The notes: generated from the letters alone by a model not told the origin. 64,000 bases of DNA from Mixophyes australis (GCA_036250195.1 JAVHZZ010000010.1:81575257-81639256), one strand, 5' to 3'; positions 23,874 through 34,720 are shown, counted from the stretch's first letter. Numbers and translations are program-made.

Positions 23874-25214
23874 CTGTTGTATGCAGGCTATGGTCAATTT
23901 CGGATGCCATGCAGGTGTGGGATAGAGTTATAGGGCTGCATCCAAACTTTGTTCTCCCGTCTCGTAATCTATCTCTACAGGCAGTGGGTCAGCTTATCCC
24001 AGACCTAAATCTTGCTGCTTGGAAAGCTAGAGGGATTTCCTCCATGTTGGATTTATTTGCCCAAGACCTTTTTCTTCCCTTTCCTCAGCTCCAAGCTCGT
24101 TATAGTTTGCCATCCTCAGAGACATATAGGTACTTACAAATCAGTCCCTGGGTCAGAACTGTCTCTAGGACCCCCTACTCTCTTATTTCACTCCCAACAC
24201 CTGTCATTGATAGATTGAGGAAGGGAAGTGGGAGAGGCGGAATAACATTCTGGTACCATTACATTTATTCCCTGATCCCCCCAACTAAAACACCTGCACA
24301 AACCCAGTGGGAGACGGATGTGAAGTTAGTGCTCACTGAGCGACAATGGGAGAGAATCTATGTAACTTCCCACCGTATGTCTAAATGTATTAATCATACC
24401 GAGATGCAGGTTAAACTTCTCAACAGGTTATACCTTACCCCGGAACGGCTACACAGGGTCTGGCCAAGCCAATCAAAATTGTGCTGGCGTCAATGTGCCC
24501 AAATAGCAGATATCTTCCATGTATTCTGGTTATATCCAGTGATCCAGCCATTGTGGAGCGAGGTATTTGCTTTGATTTCTTCAGTTTTGAAGATTCCTGT
24601 TACCCCAGACCCAGCTTTAGCTCTCCTTCACATCTACCCGACTTCTATTCCAAAGCACAATCACTATGTATTGGGACACATTTTGATTGCTGCTAGAGCA
24701 GCAATAGCACAAAATTGGAAGTCTCAGGCCCCCCCTACCACTGCTCGCATCATCTCAAAGATACAATACAGCTTTGAGATGGAAACAACAGACACACCCT
24801 ACGCCTCATCTGCATCAGCTCCCATCATGAAGTGGTTTAGGTGGCACGTGTACATTACGGACGGCCCTGGGTCTCCTCAGGATATCTCTGGTTTCCCAAC
24901 AGATCACTCTCCAGCGGCTCTTATAGAACCCCCCCTGCCAGTTGATCAGCCCGAATCCCCTGCTAGTCTATTTATGGTGGAGACGCCTCCAGACTGCCAA
25001 ACTGTAGGTTGACATCCCTTGCTACATTTTTCTATTTTAAAATGTATACTGTTAATACTGTGTGCCTTATCTTAATTCAGTGATCCTCCTCCCCCTGCGC
25101 GGGGATTCCCATGTGTTTTTCCCTATGTCTTTATTTCCTTTCCCCCCTTCTTCTTTTTTCTGTACCCCATATACCCTTGGAAAAATTTAATAAAAATATT
25201 GATGCAAAAAAAAA
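23874..25214 (+). mobile_element. 5'-truncated L1 insertion with poly-A and 16-bp TSD
   Basis: A 1.34-kb insertion made by target-primed reverse transcription. It has a 16-bp duplication on both sides, a 3' poly-A run (25206-25218, overlapping the duplication), an AATAAA at 25189-25194, and truncation of the 5' side inside ORF2. The duplications are identical and the frame is open, so the insertion is probably young. Confidence 0.92.
23876..25012 (+). CDS. L1 ORF2 C-terminal region, open, 5'-truncated
   Basis: The frame is open from the insertion junction (23876) to the TGA at 25010. The first ATG at 23909 is not a real start. It encodes the part of ORF2p downstream of the reverse transcriptase palm, with FWYHYIYSLIP and WERIYVTSHRMSKCINHTE blocks, RLYLTPERLHRVWP, then a Cys-His segment near residues 190-212. 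L1 ORF2 ends with a CX3CX7HX4C motif; here CWRQC and the His in DIFH are present but the last Cys is Tyr (FWLYP). The sister fragment at 57701-58345 keeps that Cys (FWSCP). With no endonuclease or palm it cannot act alone. Confidence 0.85.
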   Translation, partial: VVCRLWSISDAMQVWDRVIGLHPNFVLPSRNLSLQAVGQLIPDLNLAAWKARGISSMLDLFAQDLFLPFPQLQARYSLPSSETYRYLQISPWVRTVSRTPYSLISLPTPVIDRLRKGSGRGGITFWYHYIYSLIPPTKTPAQTQWETDVKLVLTERQWERIYVTSHRMSKCINHTEMQVKLLNRLYLTPERLHRVWPSQSKLCWRQCAQIADIFHVFWLYPVIQPLWSEVFALISSVLKIPVTPDPALALLHIYPTSIPKHNHYVLGHILIAARAAIAQNWKSQAPPTTARIISKIQYSFEMETTDTPYASSASAPIMKWFRWHVYITDGPGSPQDISGFPTDHSPAALIEPPLPVDQPESPASLFMVETPPDCQTVG

Positions 25215-25230
25215 AAAAGTGTTTAGTAGT
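25215..25230. repeat. Right 16-bp target duplication of L1
   Basis: AAAAGTGTTTAGTAGT, overlapping the poly-A end of the insertion. Confidence 0.9.
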
Positions 25231-25702
25231 TCCTTATACACATATTTCCATAATGTATCAGCGGTCAAATATTTTATTAACAGCGTAAAGTAAATTCCAG
25301 GATTGTGATTATATATTCTCGCTAAAGTGGACCTGGCAAGGTTCATAGGTGCTTGAGTTGATTTATTGTTGTTTGTTAAAGGTCTGAGAACCAACCTCTG
25401 TTGGCCACCCTGGAGTGATCTGGATTTTATTTTACTATTTTTTTTTTGCTTCTTTTGACATCATATTGCTCCATGTTCCATGAATCAGAGAAATGGGAAG
25501 AAATATTCTCATCTAGGCAATAGCATAAGAATATTGCTATTGCTATTTTTTAAGTGTTCTGCGGGCATGAAGGGGTCTGATAGTTTGCTGACTTATGACC
25601 AAGCAAGACATTGTAGCAATGGATTGCTTAGTGGAGCAGATGTTACTAAACAATGTCCAAAAGTAGGTTAATAAGACAAGTGAATAGAAAGTATTATGAA
25701 GA
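25231..25702. other. Unclassified non-coding stretch
   Basis: No repeat or domain recognised; a T tract lies at 25437-25448. Confidence 0.4.
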
Positions 25703-25861
25703 CCACTCCACTCCAAAAACATTCTGATTGGTTAATTGGCTGCTATCCAAATCAACCCTAGTCTCTCTTTCTATGTGAATGTTAGGGAATTTAAACTGTA
25801 AGCTTCAATGGGGCAGGGACTGATGTGACTAGTAAATAGCTGCTGCTGATGATGATAATAC
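25703..25861 (+). mobile_element. SINE 3' half
   Basis: Starts in the core (CCACTCCAAAAACATTCTGA) and runs through GTTAATTGGCTGCTATC, TTAGGGAATTTAAACTGTAA and GGGGCAGGGACTGATGTG to a short GATGATGATAATA tail. The AGTGGCGCTATATAAATAAA block is deleted. Confidence 0.8.
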
Positions 25862-25972
25862 CGCAGTCCCCATAATTCTCAACGGGGAGGTTGTCTGGGC
25901 CAACTTATCTTCGGAGCTTGACCCCGATGGCTTTTGCAGCTCTGCCTTGTGGGTAGAGCATCACAGGCTTTG
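25862..25972. other. Short spacer between two SINEs
   Basis: No feature recognised. Confidence 0.4.
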
Positions 25973-26234
25973 AGCAGCATGGTGGCTCAGTGGTTAGCAC
26001 TTCTGCCTCTCAGCTCTGTGCTCCGGTTTCCTCCCACACTCCAAAAATATACTAGTAGGTTAATTGGTTGCTATCAAAAATTGACTCTAGTCTCTCTCTC
26101 TTTGTCTGTGTGTATGTGTGTGTGTTAGGGAATTTAGACTGTAAGCTCCAATGGGGCAGGGACTGATGTGAGTGACTTCTCTGTACAGCACTACGGAATT
26201 AGTAGCGCTATATAAATAAGTGATGATGATGATG
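25973..26234 (+). mobile_element. SINE with internal deletion (B box lost)
   Basis: The head AGCAGCATGGTGGCTCAGTG with an A box (TGGCTCAGTGG) is joined at about 26015 straight to TGTGCTCCGGTTTCCTCCCA. About 95 bp covering the B box and the start of the core is missing. The rest, including the GAT tail, is intact. Without a B box it should not be transcribed by RNA polymerase III. Confidence 0.85.
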
Positions 26235-26711
26235 TTCTCTCTCCTCCACTAAATGCTGAAAATTACTCTGCGCTTGTGCATTAAAGACTGCGGGTTATAT
26301 GACTTTTTAATAAATAGCTCCCTTACAACATCCGTTTTCATTGCAAGAAGGGATAAATATTAATGGGCGGAAATATAACCATTAATAAATAGACCCCTAA
26401 GCCTCTTGTTACCCAAATCCTTACAAGCTCAATAAATCTATAAAGAAAAAGAGAGGGGGGGCTTCATTGTGGAAATAAGTTTTATTAATATCAGCTTAGT
26501 AAATTATGAACGCTCCCTTATCAACATGCCAAGTAGTAACTCCACTCCTGGGATGTGTAGTGCACCAAGCCACACCCCGGATACCCCTACAACCAAGGCC
26601 CCGTAACAAAATCGTGAAATGGTCAAAAAGTTGCCAGCCTCTGCATGATGAGCATTACTTTAATAAATAAACCAGTTGTAATGACCAGAAATAGTGTTTC
26701 ACCATGGATTC
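26235..26711. other. Unclassified non-coding stretch
   Basis: No repeat or domain recognised. Confidence 0.4.
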
Positions 26712-26719
26712 ACCTATAT

Positions 26720-26866
26720 CAGGCTTGGCTAACCTGTGATACTCCATGTGTTGTGAAACTACAAGTTCCAGTATACCCATCCAGCAATAAGCTGCTATAT
26801 ATTGGCAAAGCATGCTGGGACTTGTAGTTTCACAACACCTGAAGTGTCACAGGTTAGCCAAACCTG
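26720..26866. mobile_element. hAT-type MITE with 8-bp TSD
   Basis: A 147-bp element with terminal inverted repeats CAGGCTTGGCTAACCTGTGA and TCACAGGTTAGCCAAACCTG, and a second internal pair GTTGTGAAACTACAAG / CTTGTAGTTTCACAAC. It is flanked by identical ACCTATAT (26712-26719 and 26867-26874). The CAGG start and 8-bp duplication identify hAT. Confidence 0.93.
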
Positions 26867-27163
26867 ACCTATATGAATAAAGATTTCTTAAAATCTCTTT
26901 TCTTCTTTTTTTTGCTTGTCAATTCAGCCTATTGTGTGATAGGTTGTTTGGTTCTATTTCCTTTGAATTAGACAATATTTAATATGTTTCTAAATAAGGC
27001 AGATGAAACATTCCACTTCCACTTAAAGATAATAATTTAATAGAGCACACAGATCTTCTCAGTATATGGGCATTACTATGCTATATTTAAGTGCGTCTTT
27101 TTAGAGGTTATTTTTTTTAAGATATATGCATTCAACTGAGCCCTTTGCTCTACAGCTGAGACA

Positions 27164-27341
27164 TAGGGATATATTTACTAAACTGCGAGTTTGAAAAAGT
27201 GGAGATGTTGCCTATAGCAACCAATCAGATTCTAGTTTTTATTTATTTATTGCATTCTACAAAATGATAGCTAGAATCTGATTGGTTGCTATAGGCAACA
27301 TCTCCACTTTTTCAAACCCGCCATTTAGTAAATCGTGCCCT
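27164..27341. mobile_element. Palindromic MITE, GGGCTAGATTTAC family, copy 2
   Basis: Left GGGATATATTTACTAAAC and right TTTAGTAAATCGTGCCC, with long arms through GATGTTGCCTATAGCAACCA and CAGATTCTAG. Same foldback structure as 9960-10136, with older, more diverged ends. Confidence 0.85.
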
Positions 27342-28169
27342 GCATCATTTGTATATGTAGAGCAGGATACAGTATATTCTGTATTTAAGGTTCAACCTGC
27401 AAAGAAAAGAAGAAAACAGGTGAAACAAATTACATAGAGCATTAGGGATGAAAGTTTAAATTTTCTGGGATCTCACAAGTGAACCTTGTTCTCACAAGGG
27501 GACATGTATTACATTTCCAAAGAAGCATTAAATCCCCTAAAGTGATCAAAGCACAAGCATGAAATGTCTATGCGGCCAAAACATCAGGTTATCCTATGGC
27601 TGGACAGTGATAGAGATAATACGGCTTTAAAATTACAGATTGCTCTTCTGTCTACATTATTTGAATGTGCTGCAGTCACGCTGTGACAGAGTAACTGGGA
27701 AGAGGACCAACCAGGGCAAAGTTGCTCTGATTGTGAGGACTGCATGTGACTCCTTTTGAGAGACGCATGCAGATCCCAGACTACCTTTCACCCACCACAA
27801 ACATATAATAGAACATTTACATTATGCTGCAATATATAGATTACTCAGACACCCCCATTGGCAGCAGTTAAAAATGTTGCTGAACTCATGAACAGCATTT
27901 AACCATCTCTGGTGTTCAAGGGCAGTTTTCCAGGAAGAAAGCGTCAGTCCCTCCAGAAAATTGTCCATGTTTGGGAAAAGCTGAACAGAGGAAGCCAAAA
28001 CATATTTATTGAGCAGTACTAGACAAGTATAACATTCTGTATTGTTTTAAAGGCAGTCGAACAACATGTTTAAACAAAAAAATAATCTGAAATGTAAGAA
28101 AAGGCTATTTGAATTTCCACGATTGGATGTAAGGTAGTTGACAGATTCTGTAAGCTAGGGACAGTCCAT
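27342..28169. other. Unclassified non-coding stretch
   Basis: No repeat or domain recognised. Confidence 0.4.
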
Positions 28170-28385
28170 TTGCAAACATTTGTGATACAAAATGGGTCAT
28201 TCTGAAGAGCTCAGTGACTTCAAGCGCGGTACTGTGATAGGATGCCACCTTTGCAATAAGACAGTTCGTGAAATTTTAACCCTGCTGGATATTCCACAGT
28301 CAACTTTAAGTGATATTATTAGAAACAGCAGCAACTCAGCCACTAAGCGGAAGACCACGTAAAATCACAGCAGGGTCAACAACTG
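28170..28385 (+). pseudogene. Tc1-like transposase, N-terminal fragment
   Basis: ATG at 28191 opens a frame reading GHSEELSDFKRGTVIGCHLC...KTVREILTLLDIPQSTLSDII. This is the first helix-turn-helix of the paired-like DNA-binding domain of Tc1 transposases, which binds the inverted repeats. After about residue 45 a short deletion and frameshift break it, but the DNA still matches the family through GCGGAAGACCACGTAAAATC, the GRPRK hinge. The catalytic DDE part is absent. The same family supplies the C-terminal pieces at 40391-43881. Confidence 0.85.
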
Positions 28386-28489
28386 CCCTCTATGGGTGAT
28401 TTACATCAGAATTATGAGAGAGGCCATTAGCTGAAGGAGTTTAAAATCATGTGTTGTGAGCTGATAATGTTACTCACCACTGGGGGGTT

Positions 28490-29150
28490 TTAAGGCTGTA
28501 GTGTAATCAGCCAATTAGGAAGGAAGTGGGAGTGTCGTGGAAAGAATATATCAAGCAGTGTGAGAAGGAGAGAGCTTCCTGTTTCCTGGATCCGGAGACC
28601 CACCCACCCGCCCTGGTTCCAGGTTATTGATTATGTTCCCTCGTCACGAGGAGCGAGGTTTTTGAATGGCAGGAGAGCATGGCAGTCATAAGGTTGTTAA
28701 ACATACGGTACTTAATGTGTTGGCAATATAGCCTTGGTTCCCTCAATGTTATTAGACTCGTTGGTACTCTTGTAAGGAGTATCAGGTTTTTGCCTAGAAA
28801 GGGCTTGACCAGTTTGAGTCAGAGGGTATTGAGTTAATTTATAGTGTATAGTACCGGCCAATAGTTAAGGCTTAACCTGGGTTGGTGGAAAGGAGGCGAT
28901 CTTCCACCGTATTGGTTCATGTTGGTTTTAGCTGGCTGCCCTTGCTCTTCGCCACCTCTATAAAGAAAAAGGTCCAAATTTCTTATAGCTTTGATAGTAT
29001 TGATAGATAAAATAAAATAAAGATAATTAAAATAAAATAAAATAAACATATAATTTAAATAATAATAATGTAATAAAAGGACCTTTTTTATTCCAATCTT
29101 AAGTCGGTGTCCGTGTCTTTATTTTATGGTTGTATATGTGGGGATGTTTT
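28490..29150 (+). mobile_element. DIRS-type retrotransposon end fragment
   Basis: The block GCCACCTCTATAAAGAAAAAGG and the later GTGTCCGTGTCTTTATTTTA match, in reverse complement, the sequence downstream of the SGNH-hydrolase relic at 40920-41010 (GAAATAAAGACACAG, GAAGAGGTGGC). Both lie at the same end of the element. An AAAAT-rich tract sits at 29006-29048. No coding part is preserved and the 5' limit is a guess. Confidence 0.4.
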
Positions 29151-30061
29151 AAACAAAGAGGGGAATGCGTTTGAAGGGTAATCAACACTATGCATTTTAT
29201 CAAATCTCAATGAGATAAACTGTCTTTGAGAGTATTTTAATAGGATTTAATAAGATCCTTTGAGATAGACTGTTTTTGAGGACAACATAAGTGTATTCCA
29301 AAAGATCATCGCTATCTTTTGATTTTTTTTTGACATTACACAGCTGTTTTAATTAGAAAATTTTTGGTTATGGTTTCCTTTAGTATTTTTCAGTTTGACA
29401 ATTTTGATATTTGTTTGTTTCTTTTTTGTTTTGTTTTGAATTTTGTTTTATACACAGTTGTTGAAGTTAAATTTTGTTTGGTCCATTTTGCATCATTCTA
29501 TTGGCATCACCACTATTGTTTTATTGAATAAAGAATAACCTTTATTTATACATATTTGTGTTGTATTGCTGCTATTGCCTTAATCTGCAATATCTATCGG
29601 CAGTTTCGCTTTTCCTTTTGTAATATTATATGAAGATTACCACACACTCCAACTCATCAATGCTTAATATGATATAGAACACCTAACTGGCACTCCTAAG
29701 AGGTCAATATTGGTGTGCTAGGAATACCCTTTTATCTGTGATTATATGGTTTTATTGATGGGAAGGTTACCCCACTATGCCTAAGCAGCACCATATATTG
29801 TCCTTATCACTAAGGCAGCGCTTGGAAATTACATGTTGTCTTATTGATGAACAGCAACGGCTAATTCACCATTCACCTTATTTGTGCAAGCTTTGCCAGG
29901 GAACACAAACCTGTTAATTAGCCATGAGTATTTCAGAGATTGACTAGAATCCATTTATTTGGGGCACAGCTAAAGTTGACTTGTGTGCTTTTCTTATGTA
30001 TTGTGCAATTTTATGTTATGGACTGGAATAACATCAGGCCTAGTGGGCGGTTCCCATGAAA
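29151..30061. other. Unclassified non-coding stretch
   Basis: T-rich sequence (29320-29460) and nothing recognisable. Confidence 0.4.
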
Positions 30062-30069
30062 GCCCACAG

Positions 30070-30080
30070 TGGCTCAGTGG
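30070..30080 (+). promoter_or_regulatory. Pol III A box in SINE
   Basis: TGGCTCAGTGG fits the tRNA A-box consensus TRGCNNAGYNGG. Confidence 0.8.
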
Positions 30081-30112
30081 TCAGCACTTCTGCCTCACAG
30101 GGCTGGGGTCAT

Positions 30113-30124
30113 GAGTTCAATTCC
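30113..30124 (+). promoter_or_regulatory. Pol III B box in SINE
   Basis: GAGTTCAATTCC fits GGTTCGANTCC with small changes. It lies about 33 bp after the A box, a normal tRNA spacing. Confidence 0.75.
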
Positions 30125-30683
30125 CGACCTTGGCCTTATCTATGTGGAGTTTGTATGTCCTCCCCGTGTTTGCGTGGGTTTCCTCCAGGTGCTCCGGTTT
30201 CCTTCCATACTCCAAAAACATATTAGTAGGTTAATTGGCTGCTATCAAAATTGACTCTAGTCTCTCTCTCTTTCTCTCTCTGTCTGTGTGTATGTTAGGG
30301 AATTTAGACTGTAAGCTCCAATGGGGCAGGGACTGATGTGAATGAGTTCTCTGTACAGCGCTGCGGAATTAGTGGCGCTATATAAATAAATGGTGATGAT
30401 GATGACTTAGCTGAGTCAGGATCATACAATGCTTAGAGAATAAGAACACAAGACAATGGGTCTGCTTAATAAGTACTTCAATAAATATGAACATAAGCAC
30501 ATATCAACCCATGATAAACAACGAAGCATGATTGTAATGAGATGTTAGAGATAAGCAGATTGCCATATATAACATTACAAGGAATGGTTAAGCATTACAC
30601 AGGGCAGTAATGGAACACAAATGCAACGAAATCACAAGGAAGAAAAGGTTAGTTATTCACAAGGAACAGCAGTGATGTAAATC

Positions 30684-30686
<3 letters not shown>

Positions 30687-30735
<49 letters not shown>
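30687..30735. repeat. (TA)n microsatellite
   Basis: Pure TA run next to the TA-flanked element. Confidence 0.95.
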
Positions 30736-30739
<4 letters not shown>

Positions 30740-31081
30740 CAAGTTAACCCGTGCATGATACTCATGCATTCTAGTCAAATCAAGATACTTAAGGTCTTAA
30801 AAAGGTTCTTGTCATGCATTTGGACCTAGCCCAGGCCTCCTCAGGGGAAGATCGTTACTTCCCGACGCAAGCGGCCTTTTTAATGTGTGTTCATGAGGTA
30901 AAATTACCTCACGAAAATGAGTTTGACCCCTCAACTCGTAAATTTAGCCTTTACTACCCCTCCCACGGGGGGAAGGGTGGATGATGGAAGTTAACTGACT
31001 TGACTATTCTAATTTTTTTGTCAAATAATGTCAGTATACCAAATTTCAGGTCAATTGGATGAGCCCTTTCTGAGAAAATAT

Positions 31082-31120
<39 letters not shown>

Positions 31121-31324
31121 CGCACGCCTCTACACATGTGTGTTCATGAGGTAAAATTACCTCACGAAAATGAGTTTGAGCCCTACCAAATTTCAGCCCT
31201 TTTTGAATTTTTTTCCCACACACACTAAGAATTTAGTAGGTCAGTGTATAACTCTGCCCAGCAGGTGGCGCTGCAACTTGTTTTTTTTTTTCCACACACA
31301 GACGCCACTAAGCATTTATATATT

Positions 31325-31326
<2 letters not shown>
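30736..31326 (+). mobile_element. Unclassified TA-flanked element, copy 2
   Basis: Starts ATACAAGTTAACCCGTGCAT and ends CGCCACTAAGCATTTATATA, then TA repeats. An internal block TGTGTTCATGAGGTAAAATT with ACCTCACGAAAATGAGTTTG occurs twice (about 30885-30929 and 31138-31182). A CA run and CTAACGCACGCC sit just before the second block. That looks like one copy followed by a truncated second one. No coding frame. Confidence 0.7.

Positions 31327-31386
<60 letters not shown>
31327..31386. repeat. (TA)n microsatellite
   Basis: Sixty bases of TA beginning at the 3' end of the element. Confidence 0.95.
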
Positions 31387-31388
<2 letters not shown>

Positions 31389-31389
31389 G

Positions 31390-31874
31390 ACATAAATGCA
31401 GTATCAATGAAACACAGAGAATATGTATTGCACCCTCTGAGCACAGAATTAGTCCACGGCTGAATACGAGCAGGGTTCTGTATAACGAGAGTGGGTATAT
31501 CGCCACAACAGGACACTGAGAGATGACAATAGGCAACAGAGTCCTGTACCAGCACGGAACAGACTAAGCCACGCCAGAGCGCAGCGCTGATGAGTACACA
31601 GCAGGTAGTTGGTGCCACGACAAGACACAGTAATGGAGATGACAGCAGGATTCTATGCACGGCAGAATATGTTAATTAGCCACGGCAGAGTGTGGCAATG
31701 GTTTTGTATTTGGCAAACAGCAGACAGCAATTCATTTTAAATTGTTTTATATTTTGCTTATTTTAACTAATCCATAAATAAAAGTTATATTTTATTAACA
31801 AGAAGCTTATGTGCACCAACAAAAAAAATGTCTTCCTCTCTTTCTAAAGGATAGAGACTAGCAAAGTTCTGTAC
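31390..31874. other. Unclassified sequence, LTR-like composition
   Basis: ACAGCAG/CACGG-rich sequence with no recognised boundary or domain. Confidence 0.3.
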
Positions 31875-32233
31875 ATCATCATCATCATCATCATTTATTT
31901 ATATAGCGCCACTAATTCCGCAGCGCTGTACAGAGAACTCACTCACATCAGTCCCTGCCCCATTGGAGCTTACAGTCTAAATTCCCTAATGTAGACACAC
32001 ACTCACACACAGACACAGAGGGAGACAGACAGACAGAGAAGGGAGACATTAGGGTCAATTTTGATAGCAGCCAATTAACCTACCAGTATGTTTTTGGAGT
32101 GTGGGAGGAAACCGGAGCACCCGGAGGAAACCCACGCAAACACGGAGAGAACATACAAACTCCACACAGATAAGGCCATGGTCGGGAATCGAACTCATGA
32201 CCCCAGTGCTGTGAGGCCGAAGTGCTAACCACA
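31875..32233 (-). mobile_element. tRNA-derived SINE, nearly full-length
   Basis: Starts with an ATC tail of seven repeats, then TATATAGCGCCACTAATTCC, a CA/GA run, the core, and the B box in reverse (GGGAATCGAACTC). It stops within the A-box region at CTAACCAC. Very similar to 30062-30404, so probably recent. Confidence 0.9.
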
Positions 32234-33190
32234 AGATGGTGAGTAACGATATTCAGGATACCACAGGGGTCCGGTAATTACTAGAGATTAGCACTACGAC
32301 ATATATGCAAGGTAAGAGTCTGATCACCGCAGTGTGTAGGAATGGCAGCGTCAGCGGAGCAGCGGAACAGCCCCGAAGGTATCAAATAAGTTCTTGTACA
32401 GCAGGGGCGGATCTAGACTTTATGTTTAGGGGGGGCGATTTTGCATAATCACGCCCCTCCTTTGCTCTGATTGGCTGGCTCGCGTTAAACCCCGCCTTCT
32501 GCCTGCGATTGGCCCCGCCCCCTCCCGTTGTGATCGCCGGCTGGGACCACTCTGATTGGCTGGCCCACATTTAGCCCCACCCCCCCGCTCGCGCTAAACC
32601 CCGCCCCTCCCGTTTTGATCGGCGGCTGGGACCTAGCTTTTTGCTGCTAGGGGGGGCGAATGCCCCGATCGCCCCCCCCTGGATCCGCCACTGTTGTACA
32701 GTAGTGCAGTAGTATAGGTGAGATGGCAGTTCAGTATATCACAATGATGGGAATCCACACACTTGGCATAATGTCTTGTAAAATCATGCATATAGATACA
32801 TTCAAACAGGAGAGTCCCAAAGATAGTGCTACCATCAATTGGTTGATGAAGCAGGTTCACCCACAGGGAATCCAACAGGAGAGTTCAGGAATACACAAGG
32901 ATCATAGAATACACAGGGGTCCATGGAGTCAGGCTAACAAACTAGTTGCACTGACACTGAACAGGTGTCAGCACCAGGTTTAAACAGAGCAGGTTTGAAT
33001 GACCCGCCCTGTGGATGAGTCATGTGATCGTCACAGGAATGCAGAGGTACAGGGAAAGGTAACAAACACAAATAGGATTGTTACATTTTACTGAATAGTC
33101 ATCAGTAGTATTAGTTAGTGAGAGTTATTCCGGAGTTAAACAGAAGGTAAAAACGCTAACTTAAAACCTAGCCATAACAGGACACATTAC
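32234..33190. repeat. LTR-like sequence interrupted by a MITE
   Basis: The sequence reads CAGGAGAG...GGGTCCATGGAGTCAGGC and similar words that recur in frog LTR retroelements. No paired LTR or duplication is visible. The MITE at 32402-32693 splits it cleanly. Confidence 0.25.
32402..32693. mobile_element. hAT-type MITE with 8-bp TSD, GC-rich
   Basis: A 292-bp element starting CAGGGGCGGATCTAGAC and ending TGGATCCGCCACTG, flanked by TTGTACAG at 32394-32401 and 32694-32701. The inside has diverged internal repeats containing CTCTGATTGGCTGGC and TAAACCCCGCC. No coding capacity. Confidence 0.93.
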
Positions 33191-33511
33191 AACCCTCCTT
33201 TGAATGCCTTTCATGTCTGCACCTATATCTCCATTGCACAAATGCTCTTATATATAAGCCCCCGAACAGAAGTCTCCTGTATTCTCTCATGTATTCCCTT
33301 TTATTAGAAAAATGTTACCAGCTGTATTTTGGTTTCTTATTGTGACCTCATTTTCTAACCACTGTAACTCTGTATATCATATCCCTTCCCCCTATGTGTA
33401 TATTTTATGCAGTTGTTCATCCTGATTTACGTAAAGGCTTTGCACTTTCTAGTGAATGTTAGTGGCAAGTGCTAAAAAACATTTCCCCATCTTCATTTAA
33501 GTCCAACAGCT

Positions 33512-34720
33512 GTGGCAACCATGCCTCTTTACAAGACACAAATAGTCCTTTACATATTTTTATTCATGCTGTTGCCATCTCTAGATGGTAATATTGAAGC
33601 TAATTCTGGCCCTTTCCTTTCTCCAAATGTCAGAATCATTGATAGAGATTCTTTCAAACCTCTAAAAGGGCTGTATATTTTCCATGTAAATATTCATAGT
33701 CTACTACCAAAACTAGATAAATTTTGACACTGGTGATATTTTGTATAAGTCTAAATTTAATAATTCTTACAGAAACATATCTGAACCCTAAAATTGGAGA
33801 TGCATCTATTACCATAAATAGATTGGTTCTCGGGGACTGTAATCTGAATTTATCACAACTCAAATCTCTTAATCTAAATCAACCAATTTCCAAAACAGAA
33901 AGATAATTCCTCCAATCATCCAATCATGGGCTGGATTCTATCATATGTCCTAACCAAATCCACTTTTCTGGTATTCTACCTGACATTTCTAGTGATCATG
34001 CAATAGTGTATTGTGTATGTAAACTCAAACCTCTAAAATCAAGACTTAAAATCCTATATACAAGAACATTAAAACATTTTAGCCATGAACATTTCCTTGA
34101 TAACCTAACTGTCCCTGGTTTAGAATCAATTTGATATTGGAACTGGACTCCAATTCTTCATTTGAATAATTTTAATCATAGTCCCTAAAACTCTGCAATA
34201 CCCATGTTACGTTCCATGCCAGAGTGGGGCCGACCTTCCATTGGTTTCCGATCTTATTGACTTTTACCAATTCAGAGATGCCTTGTGGAAGAGACTGAAG
34301 TTTAATGACTCTACTAAAGATGTCCATGATAACAGACGCATAGAGAATATATGCAGTAGGCAAACACGAGTAGCAAAACCCAATACTACTCTAATTATTT
34401 TCATCAATGCACTATGGATCTTGCAATACTCTGGAACTTCATTAATCATTTATTTGAGCTTCCTTGCTCTCAAGAACCCACTATAATAAATAAGAATGAC
34501 TCAGTGCTGCTGTCTGACAACAATTCCAGAGAAGAACCATCCAGTAGACCAACATTCTTTCTCCACACACATACCAAACCCAAGACCAAAGACCCAGGTA
34601 AGTTTAACCACCTTGATGTTACTTGTGGCTCCTTCAATGCTCTGTCCTAGGGACATTACAGTTTCCCATATTTACAAATGACCTAACAACAGTACCAACC
34701 TGCATGATTTAAGGAGGGCT
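33512..34720 (+). pseudogene. CR1/L2-group LINE ORF2: endonuclease and linker, broken
   Basis: The encoded APE-type endonuclease would nick target DNA. Readable blocks: GNIEANSGP (33581-33609), GLYIFHVNIHSLLPKLDKF (33669-33726), ILTETYLNP (33760-33786), and SDHAIVYCV near 33993-34020, the His-containing catalytic block. Then come the linker DLIDFYQFRDALWKR (34250-34295), QTRVAKPN (34360-34383), and CSVLGTLQFPIFTND (34638-34683), a decayed QGSVLGP motif of the reverse transcriptase. Between linker and that motif the palm N-terminus is missing, so the copy is internally deleted. Several stops and frameshifts are present. Confidence 0.75.

Larger units (their letters stand above)
30062..30404 (+). 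mobile_element. tRNA-derived SINE, best full-length copy
   Basis: The head has RNA polymerase III A and B boxes, and the middle has the conserved core (GTGTGGAGTTTGTATGTCC, CCGTGTTTGCGTGGGTTTCC, AGGTGCTCCGGTTTCC). Then come the GTTAATTGGCTGCTATCAAA block, a pyrimidine-rich CT run, and a tail GGGAATTTAGACTGTAAGC to GCGGAATTAGTGGCGCTATA ending in GAT repeats. The tail is shared with the L2-like LINE. The element encodes no protein and would rely on LINE reverse transcriptase. Confidence 0.92.

Noticed and set aside
30070..30124. Functional tRNA gene
   Set aside because: A and B boxes are present but the acceptor stem and cloverleaf are not; the sequence continues into a SINE core and LINE-like tail.
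31170..31660. Overlapping frames with Tyr-Ile repeats
   Set aside because: All derive from the TA microsatellite at 31327-31386.
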